Below are positions 26,804-34,537 of a stretch of DNA of 64,000 bases, in pieces (positions within the stretch are counted from its first letter, which is position 1; each line of letters opens with the position of its first letter). This stretch comes from Burkholderia sp. TSV86. GTDB taxonomy: Bacteria; Pseudomonadota; Gammaproteobacteria; Burkholderiales; Burkholderiaceae. Where the stretch lies: positions 21,116-85,115 of the forward strand of contig NZ_LOWB01000040.1 of NCBI RefSeq assembly GCF_001522865.1. The letters are read 5' to 3'. The notes under the pieces were generated by a model, which did no database searches, had not been told where the DNA came from, and saw only the letters and a program-made list of their open reading frames with translations. A program made the translations under genes and the position numbers.

Positions 26804-27190
26804 TCAACGCTTTTGCAGCAGCCACTTGCCTGCCGCGCTCTTGCAGAACAGCGGCTTGAGCGTCATCGATTGTCCCTTCGCCTCGATGACCGTCGTGATC
26901 TCGCGGCACGTGCGTGCGCCCTGCTCGGTCGTGCTCGGCGTGAGCTTCGCCTCGAGCTTCGTGCCTCTGCCGTCGTTCTGCCAATCGACGGTTTCGCCGT
27001 CCTTGCCTTCGTCCCGGACTTTCTGCACGGCCTTGCCCAACGATGCGGTGTCGGCCTTGCTGAAATAGCTGATCGGCGTGTCGTTCAAGAAGTTCAGATT
27101 GTTCTGCGCGTGCGCGCCAAGCGCGGCCGTCGCGCATACCGCGCTCGCCAGTGCGCGCGCAAAAATCGAGACAGAGGCTCGCATCGTCAT
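26804..27190 (-). CDS. Small exported protein (RT0821/Lpp0805 surface-protein-like)
   Basis: A 128-residue protein with a clear signal peptide: MTMRASVSIFARALASAVC followed by an AHA cleavage site at about residues 26-28. The C-terminal half, ARTCREITTVIEAKGQSM and FCKSAAGKWLLQ with two cysteines, resembles the RT0821/Lpp0805 group of bacterial surface proteins, whose function is unknown. GGAG stands 6 bases before the ATG. The two conserved cysteines may form a disulphide in the periplasm. Confidence 0.75.
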   Translation of the reverse strand: MTMRASVSIFARALASAVCATAALGAHAQNNLNFLNDTPISYFSKADTASLGKAVQKVRDEGKDGETVDWQNDGRGTKLEAKLTPSTTEQGARTCREITTVIEAKGQSMTLKPLFCKSAAGKWLLQKR

Positions 27191-27445
27191 GGTGTTCTCC
27201 TTATGGAAGCGATCAAGTGCCGGCGTGCGAGCACGGCCGCGCGCCGGACAAGCGCTCAAGGATAACTGCAACCACGCGCATTTAAAATCGATCTGACAGG
27301 AAGTGACGTTTATCCACGCCGCGCCACTCGGCGCCCGCCGGCAGCGCGCGCGGCGATCGGCCGCACACGCGGCGCCACCCGCCCGCTGCACCGGGAGCCC
27401 GGCGCGGCTCGCCAAGCGTCGCCGCGTCGGCGCCGCCGCATCGAA

Positions 27446-28834
27446 TCAGCGGCCGCCGTGCGCGGTCGGCGCATGCGGATCGTAGCCGTCGGTCAGCGTG
27501 CCAAGGAACGCGATCACGTCCTGAATTTCCGCATCGGTCAGCACCGGCGAATCGCCGCGCTTGCGGTCGAACGGCGCTTCGTCGTTCAGATTCTTCCAGT
27601 AGCGCTTGGGCAGATCGTCGAATTTCTGAACGACGCCGTGCTTTACCGGATAGAACTTCTCCGGATTCGTGTCGCGCTCCGAATAGAAGCGCAGCACATC
27701 TTCGAGCGAATGATAGATGCCGTTGTGGAAGAACGATTTCTTCAGGACGACGTTGCGCAGCGTCGGCGTGCGAAACAGGCCGCAAAACTCGTCGCGGCCC
27801 TTCAAATCCTGACGCTCCGGCCCACACGCGCCAAGATCGTAGAACTTCGGATTCCGATTCACCGCAAGCTCGCGGTTGCGCGGCACGCCCAACGCGATCA
27901 AGCCGAAATCGCTGAACTGCGGCGGCGTGCCGTCAAGCCCGCGCTTGCTCACATGGCAGCTCGCGCAGTTGCCCTTCGTCTCGTCGTTGAACACCTTGAG
28001 GCCGCGCAACTCGGCATCGGTCAGTTTCGCGTTGCCTGCAAGATACGCATCGTATTTGCTCGTGTACGGATAAAACACGTCGGGCTTCTGCTCAAACGTC
28101 TCGAGCGCCTTGAGCACTGCCTCGAATGTGGCGTCGTCGTCGTTGAATACCTGCGCGCCGAATGCGGCGCGAAACGCATCCGCGTAGGGCGCCGCGCGCA
28201 CCGCGCGCGCGACCTTCGCGGGCGTGCTGTTCATCTCGAACGGCGACGTGAGCGGCACACGCGCCTGTTGCGCGCCGCTGTCGGCGCGGCCGTCCCATGT
28301 CAGGCCGCCGGTCGGGCCGGCATCGACGCTCTCGTCGCCTTCGTCATCCGACTCGTGGTAATGCTCGCTGAACTTGGGCACCGCTTGCAGATACTTCAGC
28401 GTCGGCACCGAACGAAAACCTTGCTGGCGCATATCGTCGCCGCCGAATTGCGCGGCGAGCGCGTTCGGCGCGCTGAAGCCGTGCTGCGGGCTATGGCATG
28501 ACGCGCAAGCCAGCTTGCCGGAGCCCGACAGCGACGGATCGAAGAAGATCTGCCGGCCAAGCTCCGTCATCTGCTTCACCCCTTCGTACACCTGCGCGCG
28601 AGTCTGCGGCTGACCATCCACGACGACGGGCGCATCGGAGCGCACCGCCGGCGCACCTGAGCCGGCCGAAGCAGCTAACGCCCCGCTCGCCGCCGCAGCC
28701 GGGCCTGCCGTCGCGGGGCCGTTCGCATCGCACCCCGCGGCGCCCGCGGCGATCATCCCGGCTGCGGCCACCGTGCGAAGCGCGGTGAACAACCCGTGGT
28801 TCCTTAAAACAGACCGCAGCTGATGTCGCATCAT
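27446..28834 (-). CDS. Di-haem cytochrome c peroxidase (MauG/CcpA family)
   Basis: A 462-residue periplasmic di-haem peroxidase. Two haem c attachment motifs are present, CASCHSPQHG (about 110-119) and CASCHVSKRG (about 290-299), with GRQIFFDPSLSGSGKL before the first and an FRTPTLRNV segment typical of the family. The N-terminal signal ends at AAGC (about residue 34), so a lipoprotein is possible. The enzyme reduces hydrogen peroxide or oxidises a protein or phenolic substrate using cytochrome electrons. It is divergently placed from acpA. The start codon is not confirmed by a strong ribosome-binding site. Confidence 0.88.
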   Translation of the reverse strand: MMRHQLRSVLRNHGLFTALRTVAAAGMIAAGAAGCDANGPATAGPAAAASGALAASAGSGAPAVRSDAPVVVDGQPQTRAQVYEGVKQMTELGRQIFFDPSLSGSGKLACASCHSPQHGFSAPNALAAQFGGDDMRQQGFRSVPTLKYLQAVPKFSEHYHESDDEGDESVDAGPTGGLTWDGRADSGAQQARVPLTSPFEMNSTPAKVARAVRAAPYADAFRAAFGAQVFNDDDATFEAVLKALETFEQKPDVFYPYTSKYDAYLAGNAKLTDAELRGLKVFNDETKGNCASCHVSKRGLDGTPPQFSDFGLIALGVPRNRELAVNRNPKFYDLGACGPERQDLKGRDEFCGLFRTPTLRNVVLKKSFFHNGIYHSLEDVLRFYSERDTNPEKFYPVKHGVVQKFDDLPKRYWKNLNDEAPFDRKRGDSPVLTDAEIQDVIAFLGTLTDGYDPHAPTAHGGR

Positions 28835-29066
28835 CGGTTCGGCAGTGTCGAGTGAGAAAGGCGCGAGCGTATGTCATGAAAATGACACTTCGATGACGTC
28901 AAATGAAAGCACAAAGAAAGCGGTACAACATGCGGCTGTCAAACGTGCCTTACACAATTCTGGCCGCCGGCTGTCGACCGGCGTTCATGCCGGACGCCGC
29001 GATGCACCCGTCGCGCCAGCCCGCCCCACATCCATACCTCATACCTCGCGACAAGAGAGAAAACAG

Positions 29067-30644
29067 ATGAACAAGCACTGGATTCGCGTGACCCCGATCG
29101 CGCTCGCGGCCGCCTTCGGGCTGAGCGCGTGCGGTGGAGACGACGTCACGTCGCCCAGCCTGTCGGCAGTCAAGAATATCGTCGTGATTTACGCGGAAAA
29201 CCGCAGCTTCGACAACCTGTACGGCAATTTTCCGGGCGCCAACGGCCTGCAGAACGCGTCGGCCGCCACGCAGCTCGACCGCGACGGCACGAAGCTCGCC
29301 ACGCTGCCGAAGGTCTGGGGCGGCTTGACCGCGACGGGCGTGACGCCCACGATCACGGAGGCGATGACGGCCAACCTGCCGAACCAGCCGTTCGCGATCG
29401 ACGATCCGAACGGCTTCAACACGCCGATGAGCGTGACGACGCGTGACCTCGTCCACCGCTTCTACGAAAACCAGATGCAGATCGACGGCGGCAAGAACGA
29501 CAAGTTCGCCGCGTGGTCCGATGCGGGCGGCCTCGTCATGGGCCATTACACGCCGGACCCGTCTAAGCTGCCGCTCTGGAAGCTCGCGCAGCAGTACACG
29601 CTCGCCGACAACTTCTTCATGGGCGCGTTCGGCGGCTCGTTCCTGAACCACCAATATCTGATCTGCGCGTGCGCGCCGTATTATCCGAACGCCGACAAGA
29701 GTCCGGCCGCGAGCCAGATCTCCGTCGTCAACCCGGACGGCGTGACGCTCACCACCGCCGCAAACTCGCCCGCCTCCGCGTTGTCGGGCCCGCCAAAGTT
29801 CGTGAAATCGGGCGGCCTCACGCCTGACTTCTACGCGGTCAACACGATGCAGCCGCCGTACCAGCCGAGCGGCAACGCGACCGCGAAAGGCGGCGATCCG
29901 AATCTCGCCGACCCGTCGAACCCGTCGACGCTGCCGCCGCAGACACAGCAGAACATCGGCGATCTGCTGACCAACGCCGGCATTTCGTGGGCTTGGTACG
30001 GCGGCGCATGGAACCAGGCGCTACAGGCGGCGCAAAGCGGCCAGGCGAACGTGATCTACGGTCCGAACCTGTCGGCGCCGAACTTCCAGCCGCACCACCA
30101 GCCGTTCAACTACTACGCGAACCAGGCTCCCGGCACCGCGAGCCGCGCGCAGCACCTGCTCGACGGCGGCCAGAACGGCGCGGCACTCCTCCAGGCAATC
30201 GATTCGGGCAAGCTGCCGCAAGTGACGTTCTACAAGCCGCAGGGCAACCTGAACGAGCACCCAGGCTACACGGACGTCGCCTCGGGCGACCAGCACATCG
30301 CCGACGTCATCTCGCATCTGCAAAAGAGCCCGCAGTGGAACAACATGGTCGTCATCGTCACGTATGACGAGAACGGCGGCTTCTGGGATCACGTCGGCCC
30401 GCCGAAGGGCGACCGCTGGGGCCCCGGCACGCGGATTCCGGCGATCATCGTTTCACCGTTCGCGAAGCAGGGCTTCGTCGATCATACTCAGTACGACACC
30501 GCGTCGATCCTGCGCTTCATCACGCGGCGCTTCTCGCTGCCGACACTGCCGGGCTTGCAACAGCGCGACACCGCGCTCGTCGCAAACGGCGGCAAGGCGA
30601 TGGGCGATCTGACGAACGCGCTGACGCTGTCGACGGGCAATTGA
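29067..30644 (+). CDS. acpA: AcpA-type acid phosphatase / phospholipase C family lipoprotein
   Basis: A 525-residue member of the phosphoesterase (AcpA/PLC) family, which hydrolyses phosphomonoesters or phospholipids outside the cytoplasm. The signal peptide ends in the lipobox LSAC (about 19-22). The metal/active-site motifs are YAENRSFDNLYG near 45, a FGGSFLNHQYL segment near 190 and TYDENGGFWDHVGPPKGDRWG-type residues near 435, with metal ligands in DENGGFWDH. The ATG (MNKHW) is preceded by AGAGAG; the frame is open upstream, but that part is not protein-like. It ends with a good terminator. Related enzymes are known as AcpA in Burkholderia and Francisella. Confidence 0.9.
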   Translation: MNKHWIRVTPIALAAAFGLSACGGDDVTSPSLSAVKNIVVIYAENRSFDNLYGNFPGANGLQNASAATQLDRDGTKLATLPKVWGGLTATGVTPTITEAMTANLPNQPFAIDDPNGFNTPMSVTTRDLVHRFYENQMQIDGGKNDKFAAWSDAGGLVMGHYTPDPSKLPLWKLAQQYTLADNFFMGAFGGSFLNHQYLICACAPYYPNADKSPAASQISVVNPDGVTLTTAANSPASALSGPPKFVKSGGLTPDFYAVNTMQPPYQPSGNATAKGGDPNLADPSNPSTLPPQTQQNIGDLLTNAGISWAWYGGAWNQALQAAQSGQANVIYGPNLSAPNFQPHHQPFNYYANQAPGTASRAQHLLDGGQNGAALLQAIDSGKLPQVTFYKPQGNLNEHPGYTDVASGDQHIADVISHLQKSPQWNNMVVIVTYDENGGFWDHVGPPKGDRWGPGTRIPAIIVSPFAKQGFVDHTQYDTASILRFITRRFSLPTLPGLQQRDTALVANGGKAMGDLTNALTLSTGN

Positions 30645-30672
30645 GTTATTCGATGGGGTTGTATCGCTGAAT

Positions 30673-30696
30673 CGGGCGGCTTCGGCCGCCTGTTTT
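30673..30696 (+). terminator. Rho-independent terminator of acpA
   Basis: The stem CGGGCGGC / GCCGCCTG (one G-T pair) with a TTCG tetraloop followed by TTTT, about 30 bases after the stop codon. It lies between convergent genes and may serve both. Confidence 0.75.
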
Positions 30697-30740
30697 CATG
30701 CGCGCGGCAACGCACGCGCCGCGCGCGAACCAGCACGCCG

Positions 30741-31373
30741 CTACACCAGCCCGTTCTCCGACGCATACATGAACAGATCGGCGTCGGAGCGCAGGCCGAG
30801 CTTGCCCATGGCATTGTGCTTGTGTGTACTGACAGTCTTGATGCTGCGGCCGCAGCGGTGCGCGATCGCGGTCATCGTCATGCCCGCGGCGCACAGGCGC
30901 ACCACCTCGACCTCGCGCGGACTCAACGGCCGCATGACATCCGCTTCGCGCAACGGGATACCCGCCGTGGCGGCCGCCTGCGGGCCGATATACGGCCGCC
31001 CCTCGCTTGCGGCGGCAACCGCGCGCGGCAGTTCGTCCAGATCGCCGCGCTTGCTCAGCACCGCGAGCGCGCCTGCCTGCCGCATCGTCTGCATCAAGCG
31101 CGGATTGTCGAGCATCGTCAGCACGACGACGCGAACCGACGGATGGCGCTCGCGAATCGCGTTCAGCATATCGAGCCCGTCGGCGGTCGGCTTGTCGGGC
31201 ATCGCGAAATCAGTGACGACGACATCGCACTGCGTGCGCTCGAGCAACGCAAATAATTCGGCCGGATCGTGCGCCTCACCCACGATCGACACGCCAAGCC
31301 CCTCCGTCAATGCATGGCGAATACCGAGCAGCACGAGCGGATGGTCGTCCGCGATCAACACTTGAACGCTCAT
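30741..31373 (-). CDS. NarL/FixJ-family response regulator
   Basis: A 210-residue two-component response regulator, close in style to RcsB/EvgA/BvgA. The receiver domain (1-120) has the acidic pair ADD at 8-10, the phospho-acceptor Asp55 in VTDFAMP and a conserved Lys near 108. The LuxR-type DNA-binding helix-turn-helix (about 145-205) contains LSPREVEVVRLCAAG and SIKTVSTHKHNAMGKLGL. It starts directly after the stop of the sensor kinase gene, whose end supplies its GGAG ribosome-binding site. It is predicted to receive phosphate from the kinase HPt domain and probably controls the adjacent pilus operon. Confidence 0.93.
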   Translation of the reverse strand: MSVQVLIADDHPLVLLGIRHALTEGLGVSIVGEAHDPAELFALLERTQCDVVVTDFAMPDKPTADGLDMLNAIRERHPSVRVVVLTMLDNPRLMQTMRQAGALAVLSKRGDLDELPRAVAAASEGRPYIGPQAAATAGIPLREADVMRPLSPREVEVVRLCAAGMTMTAIAHRCGRSIKTVSTHKHNAMGKLGLRSDADLFMYASENGLV

Positions 31374-33470
31374 TCAATTTTCTCCTTTTGAATCATCGTC
31401 ATCGCGCCACTGTGCAGGATACTCGACACTGCTCAGCAGATAACCCACCATCGCCAGCACTTCGCGCGCCTCGCTGCGCGCTGCGCGTGCATCGTCGGCC
31501 GCGAGCAATCGGTGAAATACGTCCAGCAGTTCGTCGACATGCGCCTGACCAAACAGACTGAACGTGCCGCGCGCCGCGTGGCACCACGCGCGCAGTGTTT
31601 GTTCGGACAGGCCGTCTCCAAGATGGCGCATCAGCGTGTCGCGATCGCGCTCGAGCGAATCGCGGCACGCGCGCGCAATTGCTTCGAACGCCGGAAGATC
31701 AGCACGCGATGCACCGAATACCTTCAGCAAGGTGCTGCGGTCGATTAACGCCGGATCGAAGCGCAATGCGGGAGCCGGCTCGATCGCGTCGAAGAGCGCG
31801 CGCTCGAGCCGCTCAAGCGTCACCGGCTTGCTGATGCAGCTCGCCATGCCGGCGTCCACGCAACGCACGGCGTCGCTTTGCGATGCCAGTGCCGTCATGC
31901 CAACCACCGGTGTCGCGCGCACCCGCGGATCCGGATGCCCGCGAATCGATTCGGCGAGCGCCAGGCCGTCGAGGCCCGGCATCCGGCAGTCGGTCAGCAC
32001 GATGTCGAACGCCTGCTTCTCAAGCGTGCGCAGCGCTTCGCCGCCACCGCCGCACAAATGCGCACAATGGCCCAATGCGTCGAGCCGGTAGCGCATCGCG
32101 AGACGGTTCATCGCTTGATCGTCGACGACCAGCACCCGGTATGAAAGCGCCGCGGGCCGCGCAGACGCGGCGTGCACGCGTACCACGTCGCGCGCGTCGA
32201 GCACTGCGTGCAAGCTTGCGACGAACGCGCGCCAGCCGGGCGGATTGCAATCGAGACGCACCGGCGCGCTGCCTTCGGCCTCCTCCACCGGGGCCGCCGA
32301 CATCGTCACGCCGATCCGGCCAATGGACGGCGGCCAAGCGGCCATACGCGCGTCGTCGCATAGCACCGCATCGACGCTGCGGGTGCCGCACGCCGCGAGC
32401 CGCATGCCGGCCGCGCGCGCATATGCGCACAAGGCCGCCGCGAGTCCGGCATCGGCGACATCGATCGCCACGATGCGCCCCGTCAACGCATCGGGCTGAT
32501 AGCCGCGCGCAACGATCCCGCAACGAATGCTCATCGTCGCGACCGTGCCGCGCCCCACCTCGCTCGTCAGCGTGACATCTCCGCCGAGCAGCCGCGCGAG
32601 CTTGCGTGCGATCGTGAGCCCGAGCCCGGCCCCCTGCTCGGCGTCAGGTCCGCCCGGCTGCGCATCGCGCGCCCGCGTGCCACGCACGAACGGCGTGAAA
32701 AGCTTGGGCAAATCTTCGGCCGCGATCCCGATGCCCGTATCGACTACTGCCGCGACGATCGTGAGCGCATCACCGCAATCGTCCGTCACACTCAAGCGCA
32801 CCGACACGCTGCCACGCTCCGTATACCGGATAGCGTTGCCGATGAGGTTGACGAGAATCTGCCGCAACCGGTTGCCGTCCGTCCACACGACGGCCGGCAC
32901 GTCCTCGTCGATATGCAAGCCGATGCGCAAACCCTTGCGGCGCGCCCGTGCCGTCAGTAGCGCGGTCACGCTGTCAGTCAGCTCGCGCAGATCGATACGG
33001 GCCGGTTCGATCGCAAACTGCCCCGCCTCGAGATTCGCGTGATCGAGCAAATCGTCCAGTACCCGCACAAGCGATTGCCCGGACTCCTGCACGAGCCCCA
33101 GCAAGCGCTGCTGCTCGGCTGCCAGCGGCCGAGCCGTCAATACTTCGACGAGCGCGAGCATACTGTCGACGGGGCCGCGCAGTTCGTGGCTCGCCACCGC
33201 GAGCGCGCTGCGGCTCGCATTCAACGAAGCCCGCAAGCGCCTCAAATTGTGCTGTGTCCAGCCAAAACACAACAGCACGATCAATACATTGCTGCTCCAC
33301 CATAGCCATGGGTGAAACAGCGCTTGCTCGCAGGGCGTTTTCACGCTCGCCGAAGACATCATGATCGGGTCCGAAGCCTGCGATGGCGTCCACACCGCGA
33401 GCAACGCGGTCACGACGCCCATCAGGATGCGTCGGCAGAATTTGCGCCTGCAAAAGCCGTCGCTTCTCAT
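31374..33470 (-). CDS. Hybrid sensor histidine kinase with receiver and HPt domains
   Basis: A 698-residue BvgS/EvgS-style phosphorelay kinase. Two membrane helices (about 14-30 and 53-72) enclose only about 20 extracytoplasmic residues, so there is no large sensor domain. Then come HisKA with the phospho-histidine in SHELRGP (His95), an ATPase domain with N, G1 (VVDTGIGIA) and G2 (GAGLGLTIA) boxes, a receiver with VLTDCRMPG (Asp near 492), and an HPt module with the histidine in WCHAARGTF near 629. It is co-oriented with and immediately followed by the response regulator, and lies 86 bases after the pilus adhesin gene. Regulation of the pilus is likely by analogy with other pilus-linked relays. 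Confidence 0.9.
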   Translation of the reverse strand: MRSDGFCRRKFCRRILMGVVTALLAVWTPSQASDPIMMSSASVKTPCEQALFHPWLWWSSNVLIVLLCFGWTQHNLRRLRASLNASRSALAVASHELRGPVDSMLALVEVLTARPLAAEQQRLLGLVQESGQSLVRVLDDLLDHANLEAGQFAIEPARIDLRELTDSVTALLTARARRKGLRIGLHIDEDVPAVVWTDGNRLRQILVNLIGNAIRYTERGSVSVRLSVTDDCGDALTIVAAVVDTGIGIAAEDLPKLFTPFVRGTRARDAQPGGPDAEQGAGLGLTIARKLARLLGGDVTLTSEVGRGTVATMSIRCGIVARGYQPDALTGRIVAIDVADAGLAAALCAYARAAGMRLAACGTRSVDAVLCDDARMAAWPPSIGRIGVTMSAAPVEEAEGSAPVRLDCNPPGWRAFVASLHAVLDARDVVRVHAASARPAALSYRVLVVDDQAMNRLAMRYRLDALGHCAHLCGGGGEALRTLEKQAFDIVLTDCRMPGLDGLALAESIRGHPDPRVRATPVVGMTALASQSDAVRCVDAGMASCISKPVTLERLERALFDAIEPAPALRFDPALIDRSTLLKVFGASRADLPAFEAIARACRDSLERDRDTLMRHLGDGLSEQTLRAWCHAARGTFSLFGQAHVDELLDVFHRLLAADDARAARSEAREVLAMVGYLLSSVEYPAQWRDDDDSKGEN

Positions 33471-33556
33471 GTCGTTATCTCACCTGGAACCTGGCCGGAA
33501 TAAGCATGTCTTCGGTCACTGAAAATTCATTCATCACCGCTTCGGTGTACCCGAAG

Positions 33557-34522
33557 CTAATAACGCACGTCGATGATCACGCTATCTGTATACGTCCCGA
33601 CAGCGGGAGTCGATTGATCTGTATAGATTTTCGCGGTGTAGGGGAACTGCTGCGCGGCCTGGCCGTTAGCTGCCGTACCGCTGCCGACACGATTCGTCGC
33701 TTGTCCCCATACAGTACTGCCGCCCGAACTATAGATGTCGTATTGCAATCGGTTCGTGCCATTGGCCATCTGCCGGCGTCCGTTCGCGGCCGGATTCGCC
33801 CCCGGGCTCAAGCCGACCGTATAGACCATGCCCTTCGTGCAGGTCAGCGACAGATTGCCCGTGACTGCTTGGAAGCTCCCGACCGATGGCGCGGAGCCGA
33901 AGTTCACGTTCGGCGCGACGATCACGCAGTCGTTCGTCACGGTCAGCGTCACGGGTACGACGGTCGAGCCGCTGCCATTACTCCATCCGAGGCAAATCAA
34001 GATGGAAATGCCAGTGCACACGTGCCAATCCCAGTTGATCGTCAGCGTGTCCGTATATGTTCCCGCGGCGACGTTACTGCCTGGCGCGGTTCGGAAATAA
34101 AGCGGCAGCGCCGAAGACGACGACGCGCTTCCACCGATGCTGATCCATTGAGTGCTATACCAGTCGTAAGTCATGCCCAACGTAATCTGCTTACTGTATG
34201 AGGAATCTTGATACAGCGAATAGGGAATCGAATCGCCGGTCGAACTGACCAGCTTCAGCCCGTTCGCCGACATCACCGTTCCGCTGATTCTGTTGCCGAG
34301 CGAAAGCAGCCCCAGGAACGCGCCGGGACAAGTCATGCCGACGTTCGTAGTCGACGTCGATTGCGGCTGATTCGCAACGTTGAACGACGTAACCGAGCCG
34401 AACGACGCAGGAGTCGCGGCGACGAGCGAACAGTCCGCCGCGACCGCCCGAAACGGTGCCAGCATGACGAGCGCAATGATCGAGATTGCGAGGTGACGGA
34501 GAAATTTATTAAACATATTCAT
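33557..34522 (-). CDS. csuE: Csu-type pilus tip adhesin, two spore-coat-U domains
   Basis: A 321-residue exported protein with a signal peptide (about 1-29, ending AVAADC). Two repeated SCPU (spore coat protein U) domains follow, about 30-175 and 185-321; the second ends with the beta-strand GTYTDSVIIDVRY that donates to the chaperone or usher. Two-domain SCPU proteins at the end of such operons are the tip adhesins (CsuE) of archaic chaperone-usher pili, which attach to abiotic surfaces through hydrophobic finger loops. It is the last structural gene, 15 bases after the usher. Assignment to CsuE is by architecture and position. Confidence 0.85.
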   Translation of the reverse strand: MNMFNKFLRHLAISIIALVMLAPFRAVAADCSLVAATPASFGSVTSFNVANQPQSTSTTNVGMTCPGAFLGLLSLGNRISGTVMSANGLKLVSSTGDSIPYSLYQDSSYSKQITLGMTYDWYSTQWISIGGSASSSSALPLYFRTAPGSNVAAGTYTDTLTINWDWHVCTGISILICLGWSNGSGSTVVPVTLTVTNDCVIVAPNVNFGSAPSVGSFQAVTGNLSLTCTKGMVYTVGLSPGANPAANGRRQMANGTNRLQYDIYSSGGSTVWGQATNRVGSGTAANGQAAQQFPYTAKIYTDQSTPAVGTYTDSVIIDVRY

Positions 34523-34537
34523 CGGTAAGCCTGATCG

